Positions 14,738 to 18,317 of a stretch of DNA of 18,317 nt are shown piece by piece. Source of the DNA: JAYFNU01 sp964458545. GTDB lineage: Bacteria > Bacillota > Clostridia > Oscillospirales > Ruminococcaceae. The notes under the pieces are model-generated. The model did no database searches, was not told the DNA's origin, and saw only the letters and a program-made list of their open reading frames with translations. The stretch is taken from assembly GCA_964458545.1 (NCBI GenBank), contig CAYWJF010000032.1:1-18317 (forward strand). Reading direction: 5' to 3'. A program made the translations under genes and the position numbers. Numbering within the stretch: the first letter of the stretch is position 1; the number at the start of each line of letters is the position of its first letter.

Positions 14738-15979
14738 TTAATTCTCAGGCCAAGGACAATTCTTGTAAGCATTTAGAAGCTCCTCGGAAGAAAAATACCC
14801 GCTCCAAAAATCATCCCATACTACTGGTTCCGACGTGCCCCAATGTTCATAATAAACTATATTGTTCTGTATCCATGCACGGCAGGTTCCCTGTATTGTA
14901 TTAAGACGGCAATAACAAGAATCCGTCGTGACCCAACCGTCTCCGTTGTCTATTTGCAGCTCAACATAAACAGGCATGTACAGTGTGTATGTTACTATCT
15001 TCCACTGGTATGGAACTCCCGCTGAGTTAAAATGAGTAGCATCAAATGTACGTGAAATAGACGAACTATCATTTGTAGACCAAGAGCTGTTATATGATGT
15101 TGACTGTGAACCAGATACTTCTCTTGTCGTTTCAGCTACATGGGACCATGATTTACCAGAAGATACGGAGGAACCATAAGAATCGCTAATACCGCTTCCA
15201 AAAGAGACAACTTGAGAAGAACCAACAGATAAAGTAGCCGATTCAGAGACCGAAGTTGATACACTTGCAGTTACCGATTCTTCAAGCGATGCTCCCACAG
15301 TTGCAGATAGTCCATCGACACCTACCGAAGCGCTCGCATTGCTACCTATAGACACTGTATTCGAAACTTCAGCCGACGCCTCAACACTAGCGGTCGCAGC
15401 TAAGCTTTCAGACAAGCCTAGCGATAAATCTTCACTCGTGGAGTGGGTAAACTCACTTGATGCACTACTTCCCTGTTCTGTACCTTCTGAAATGCTATCA
15501 CTCACACTGGAAGAAAAACCTGCGCTCTCTTCCGTTCCTCGTCCAAATTCGCTGCTTGTCCCCGTTTGATACGAAATATTAATACTCGAAGCGCTTGACC
15601 ATTCGTTGCCGCTGTCGGTCGTTACGTCGCCGATTTTCATTATCAGCGCATCTGCGTAATCATAAGGGTCATAAAACGCCAACCTTTGGTATTTCGAAAT
15701 GTAATTGTAACCGACGGGCTCTTTAGAATATGTAACATACTCATACCACTGCTTTTCGACACCGTATGCACTTGTCTCTGAAGCAAGCTCACGCATTTCC
15801 GCACCCTCGCCAGTCAAAGAATTTACATCTGGCTTTTGATACTTGCTGGTGCTGTCTGCATCGTAACGCGGATTCCACGGCTCCCACTTTTGAACAGCAA
15901 CAACTGCTGGAACGACACATAGTATCAGTGTCGCAATAATTACAGTTACCGCTGTCACTCGTTTGACCTCTCTTTTCAT
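14738..15979 (-). CDS. Secreted Ser/Thr-rich protein, possible beta-pore-forming (aerolysin-like) fold
   Basis: 413 aa from ATG 15979, chosen because AAGGAGGAG (15989-15997) lies 9 nt upstream and inside the longer alternative frame starting at 16000. Signal peptide about 1-29 (ends PAVVA). Residues about 30-120 are aromatic-rich (YEYVTYSKEPVGYNYISKY). Residues about 121-313 are dominated by Ser, Thr, Ala, Val and Gly in an alternating pattern, for example NASASVGVDGLSATVGASLE around a GVDG turn, as in amphipathic beta-hairpins. Residues about 321-413 form a Trp/Tyr-rich domain (VPYQWKIVTYTLYMPVYVEL) with four Cys (355, 357, 366, 408). The layout resembles ETX/MTX2-aerolysin toxins, but no signature motif proves it; a Ser-rich stalk or adhesin is the alternative. 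It is third in an operon between cohesin proteins. Confidence 0.7.
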   Translation of the reverse strand: MKREVKRVTAVTVIIATLILCVVPAVVAVQKWEPWNPRYDADSTSKYQKPDVNSLTGEGAEMRELASETSAYGVEKQWYEYVTYSKEPVGYNYISKYQRLAFYDPYDYADALIMKIGDVTTDSGNEWSSASSINISYQTGTSSEFGRGTEESAGFSSSVSDSISEGTEQGSSASSEFTHSTSEDLSLGLSESLAATASVEASAEVSNTVSIGSNASASVGVDGLSATVGASLEESVTASVSTSVSESATLSVGSSQVVSFGSGISDSYGSSVSSGKSWSHVAETTREVSGSQSTSYNSSWSTNDSSSISRTFDATHFNSAGVPYQWKIVTYTLYMPVYVELQIDNGDGWVTTDSCYCRLNTIQGTCRAWIQNNIVYYEHWGTSEPVVWDDFWSGYFSSEELLNAYKNCPWPEN

Positions 15980-15988
15980 CTTCCTGTG

Positions 15989-15997
15989 CTCCTCCTT
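15989..15997 (-). promoter_or_regulatory. Ribosome binding site deciding the Ser-rich protein start
   Basis: AAGGAGGAG on the minus strand, 9 nt before ATG 15979. An ATG at 16000 has no such site and would add seven charged residues before the signal peptide. Confidence 0.7.
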
Positions 15998-16012
15998 CAT
16001 TTGTTAAATCAT

Positions 16013-16708
16013 TTAGTGACTAATTAACACAGCGCCATCAATAGCTGTTGCATTTGCTTCAACCACTTCTTCATCCTGAATTTTTGCTGTACTGTTTATT
16101 TTAATTCTAATGGGAATATCTTTGTTAGTATCATTTATCTTAAACTTCAATACCATTAAGTCCACAGTACTCTCTACATTTTGAGGACTGACAAAATTAA
16201 AAAACAAAGTATGCTCATCTGCTACACAGTTTGCTGTTACATCTTCGTCAATATACTCTATTTTTATAAGTTCAAGAGCCCCTCCACCATAGTCAATGCT
16301 CGCGTCAACTCCTGCTATTTCCACTTGACCCGTTAATTGAACTGTCACGCTAGCCATTCCATCAATATCATATGCCGAACATACAATTACAGCGTTCTCT
16401 ATGGAAGATATTTCGTTGCATATTGCATTGATACTCATATCCTCTTTGACACTCGTGAAATCTGAATCCCATCCTGTAAACACCCATCCGTCTAATGTAC
16501 CAGTCTCAATTGGAGGCACCGCTGAACTATTACGAAGAACAGTTTGCTCAGAAATAAGCACACCTTGGTGCGAGTAAAACCTTACAACATAGTTAGCGTT
16601 TTTCATTAAAACGAATGAAATTAACACTCCAATAATAACTATTGCCGCTATTAAAATTCCAATAAGTGTTTTTTTATTCACTTTTCTGGATTTTGCTGCG
16701 ATTTTCAA
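16013..16708 (-). CDS. Membrane-anchored B-repeat plus cohesin-like protein
   Basis: 231 aa. A basic N-terminus and one membrane helix (about 14-34) anchor it with the rest outside. Residues 41-98 are a Listeria-Bacteroides (InlB B-type) repeat (VVRFYSHQGVLISEQTV, then GWVFTGWDSDF). Residues 105-231 resemble a divergent cohesin (VTVQLTGQVEIAGVDASIDY, then ALELIKIEY and a closing IDGAVLIS strand). The start is TTG at 16706-16708, overlapping the TGA of the upstream gene by two bases (TTGA); the next in-frame ATG would remove the membrane helix. Translation is thus probably coupled and sub-stoichiometric. Domain layout is a shortened copy of the upstream gene product without the dockerin and with one repeat instead of two. 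Confidence 0.78.
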   Translation of the reverse strand: MKIAAKSRKVNKKTLIGILIAAIVIIGVLISFVLMKNANYVVRFYSHQGVLISEQTVLRNSSAVPPIETGTLDGWVFTGWDSDFTSVKEDMSINAICNEISSIENAVIVCSAYDIDGMASVTVQLTGQVEIAGVDASIDYGGGALELIKIEYIDEDVTANCVADEHTLFFNFVSPQNVESTVDLMVLKFKINDTNKDIPIRIKINSTAKIQDEEVVEANATAIDGAVLISH

Positions 16709-17778
16709 TTGATATTCACCACCGCTTCCGTCAATGTAATGTCTGCTCCAACTGCTGCACCGCCTCCATTTGGTATTCGAACAGCTTCCGTCTTATTCAT
16801 TGTAATAATTGTATCGGTTGCTTCGGTATCACTCTTTACCTTAAATGTTATTTCAAATATCGTTTTTCCCGAACTCGTCTTATTGGAAGCACTTCCCCAA
16901 TTAAAAGTTACGGTACCGAGTTGAGCAGTATTTGCTATTACATCATAAGAGAATTCTTTATCAATACTCACAAGTTCTATAACTTCTGAATCATACATTA
17001 AATTCATGTCAAATCCGGCTATAGCTACAGCTCCTTGCATCTGCAGTTTTAGAGTAAAACTATCTCCTGGCGAAACCACATGCGAATCAATAGCAAATAT
17101 ATTCGGGGATGTATTTGGTGTAAAAGTTGCAGTTACAATATTGTCAGATAGTACATTATCAAAAGCTCCACTCCAACCTGTAAAAAAATAACCTTCTCTC
17201 TGAGGTGTCGCAGGTAAAACCGCTTTACCACCTCTAGGCACTACCTGTTCGGAAATAACACTATTATCATAATTAACAAATGTAACAGTGTGTGAAGAAG
17301 GTGCAACTCGATATTTTGCTACAATGGTAATTGAAGAGTTCACATTTAAATAATTGCCAAGCCAACCATCAAAAATGTAGCCAGGGCGCTGTGGTTCATC
17401 CGGAGCCGTTGCTGATTCTCCCGATAATACTTTTTGAATAGAAATAAGTCTGTCATCATAATCAACAAATTTGACTATGCATGTCGGAAAACCATCAATT
17501 TTATCATTGATTAACAGTCTAATATAGTTTGCATCTAAAATGTTTAGTTTCCCGTCTCCGTTAACATCTCCCGCATTTTCTTGTTCTGAACTAACAGAAA
17601 TCATCTTGCAGACATATTGCCTAATAATGCTTATATCCGTAGCACTTGTTAATCCGTCTGAATTCACATCGCCTAGAAACCAATTATTCAGGGCAAAAAT
17701 TGTGATTACTGAGCCAAACAGAATAAGGATAACAATGACAATACAGAATACTCTTTTTCTTCGTGTTTTACTATTCAT
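16705..17778 (-). CDS. Membrane-anchored dockerin, two B-repeats and cohesin-like domain
   Basis: 357 aa. Membrane anchor at about 10-31 after a basic start (NSKTRRKR). A type I dockerin at 36-93 has two good calcium loops (GDVNSDGLTSATD and GDVNGDGKLNILD). Two Listeria-Bacteroides repeats follow at 100-157 and 163-220 (GYIFDGW and GYFFTGW signatures). A cohesin-like domain fills 225-357 (VVSPGDSFTLKLQMQ, AIAGFDMNLMYDSEVIELVSI, and a closing ADITLTEAVVNI). Carrying both a dockerin and a cohesin, it could polymerise or chain with the other operon products on the cell surface. No S-layer, sortase or enzyme domain is present. First gene of the operon; GAGGAAG lies 5 nt before the ATG. The nearby DNA is clearly A+T-richer than the left half of the window. 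Confidence 0.85.
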   Translation of the reverse strand: MNSKTRRKRVFCIVIVILILFGSVITIFALNNWFLGDVNSDGLTSATDISIIRQYVCKMISVSSEQENAGDVNGDGKLNILDANYIRLLINDKIDGFPTCIVKFVDYDDRLISIQKVLSGESATAPDEPQRPGYIFDGWLGNYLNVNSSITIVAKYRVAPSSHTVTFVNYDNSVISEQVVPRGGKAVLPATPQREGYFFTGWSGAFDNVLSDNIVTATFTPNTSPNIFAIDSHVVSPGDSFTLKLQMQGAVAIAGFDMNLMYDSEVIELVSIDKEFSYDVIANTAQLGTVTFNWGSASNKTSSGKTIFEITFKVKSDTEATDTIITMNKTEAVRIPNGGGAAVGADITLTEAVVNIN

Positions 17779-17884
17779 TTTATCTTCCTCGAAAACATTC
17801 TCTCACCTACTAAATTCAAATGTGTTTTCTTATTTATTTACACTTTTTTACTCTATTTCTTACATTTAGTGACAAGATGAAATA

Positions 17885-17913
17885 ATAATACCATTGCATA
17901 AATTTTTAATCAA
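17885..17913 (-). promoter_or_regulatory. Promoter of the cohesin-dockerin operon
   Basis: On the minus strand TTGATT (17908-17913), 17-bp spacer, TATTAT (17885-17890). Start of transcription is expected near 17878, about 100 nt before the first ATG. Confidence 0.65.
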
Positions 17914-18165
17914 CCAAATATTTCATATTTTCTTTTTTTTGCATATTGTTAAAATGTGCCCTCATTTTCAATGTTAAATTTCACTATTTGTTTTAATTCT
18001 CGATTTGCTATATTATTTTTGGAACTCTCGTGCTTTGTCAAACATTCCTTGTTTTGAGTACGATATTCTTAACTACTTCAGAGCTTCGCTTAGTGTTATT
18101 ATATCTTGAGCAAAGATTCGCTATGCTATTAATGTATTTTTATTAATTTGCATTTTGATGAGATG

Positions 18166-18187
18166 TAGCAAATTTATTATTTTGCTA
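18166..18187. other. Small stem-loop
   Basis: TAGCAAA and TTTGCTA form a perfect 7-bp stem with an 8-nt A/T loop, directly beside the stronger hairpin at 18189-18214. Confidence 0.5.
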
Positions 18188-18188
18188 A

Positions 18189-18214
18189 AAAAGTGTAGCT
18201 TTCGCTACACTTTT
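18189..18214. terminator. Bidirectional-looking terminator
   Basis: Perfect 11-bp stem AAAAGTGTAGC/GCTACACTTTT with loop TTTC. T-runs are present on both strands, so it could stop transcription from either side. It probably ends a unit that starts beyond the right edge. Confidence 0.75.
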
Positions 18215-18252
18215 GGGTCATTTTGTTGATTTGTTATCGTTGTCTCTATTGT

Positions 18253-18270
18253 AGCTTGCCTTGGCAAGCT
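18253..18270. terminator. Terminator-like hairpin
   Basis: AGCTTGC and GCAAGCT form a 7-bp stem with loop CTTG, followed on the plus strand by TTTTATT. Confidence 0.55.
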
Positions 18271-18280
18271 TTTATTCTTG

Positions 18281-18301
18281 GGAGAATTCTTCGAATTCTC
18301 C
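18281..18301. repeat. Perfect 9-bp hairpin related to the left-end hairpins
   Basis: GGAGAATTC and GAATTCTCC with a TTC loop. The core 18282-18300 matches the minus-strand hairpin core at 17-35 and 81-99 except for one swapped base pair. Confidence 0.7.
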
Positions 18302-18317
18302 TCTTTAAACATTCTTA

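Larger units (their letters stand above)
17779..18317. other. Gene-free A+T-rich region with promoter and hairpins
   Basis: I see no convincing coding frame in these 539 bases. The part next to the operon holds its promoter (17885-17913) and a leader of about 100 nt. The stretch 17930-18160 is A+T-rich with no structure I can support. The last 150 bases hold four stem-loops: 18166-18187, 18189-18214, 18253-18270 and 18281-18301. They probably lie at the end of a gene outside the window. Confidence 0.7.

Noticed and set aside
13560..17778. Classical cellulosome cluster
   Set aside because: Dockerins and cohesin-like domains are present but no glycoside hydrolase, esterase or carbohydrate-binding module is encoded nearby, and the proteins are small compared with scaffoldins.

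Overview
The window is a run of thirteen protein genes, all on the minus strand, from what looks like a Clostridia-class Firmicute, most likely an Oscillospirales/Ruminococcaceae-type gut bacterium. The grounds are strong GGAGG-type ribosome binding sites, TTGACA/TATAAT promoters, Gram-positive lipoprotein signals, a YesM/YesN two-component pair, and cohesin, dockerin and Listeria-Bacteroides repeat domains. No RNA genes, insertion sequences or CRISPR arrays were seen.

Left block (1-8078), sugar sensing. Three genes read from a TTGACA-type promoter near 8000: a YesN-like response regulator (6325-7923), a YesM-like histidine kinase (4739-6202) and a YtfQ-like sugar-binding lipoprotein (3744-4739, overlapping the kinase by 1 nt). 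No ABC permease or ATPase is present, so the binding protein is better read as the kinase's extracellular sensor. Downstream come an MFS transporter (2406-3641) and an unusual chemoreceptor-like protein whose sugar-binding domain is predicted to sit in the cytoplasm (141-2183).

Middle block (8084-13469). Three paralogous lipoproteins with Asp-box (BNR/Ycf48-like) beta-propeller repeats lie at 8084-8992, 9010-9915 and 10075-10986, next to an AraC-family regulator (11154-12059). Two of the propeller promoters carry the same pair of direct repeats at exactly 21-bp spacing, the pattern expected of an AraC-family operator. A YhhN-like membrane protein (12180-12896) and a GyrI-like ligand-binding protein (12972-13469) follow.

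Right block (13560-17778), visibly richer in A+T. A four-gene operon reads from a good promoter at 17885-17913 to a terminator at 13551-13573. It encodes two membrane-anchored proteins with cohesin-like domains and Listeria-Bacteroides repeats (one also with a dockerin), a secreted Ser/Thr-rich protein with alternating small/hydrophobic residues that suggest an amphipathic beta-hairpin (possibly aerolysin-like), and a secreted cohesin-dockerin protein. No carbohydrate-active enzyme accompanies it. This is the best candidate for an undescribed system: a surface-tethered, self-assembling cohesin-dockerin scaffold that displays or assembles the Ser-rich protein.

The two window ends carry hairpins and repeats: an exact 55-bp tandem repeat at the left and at least four stem-loops in the last 150 bases. 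One hairpin type occurs at both ends with a compensatory base-pair change. All function calls are by eye from sequence; no database search was run.
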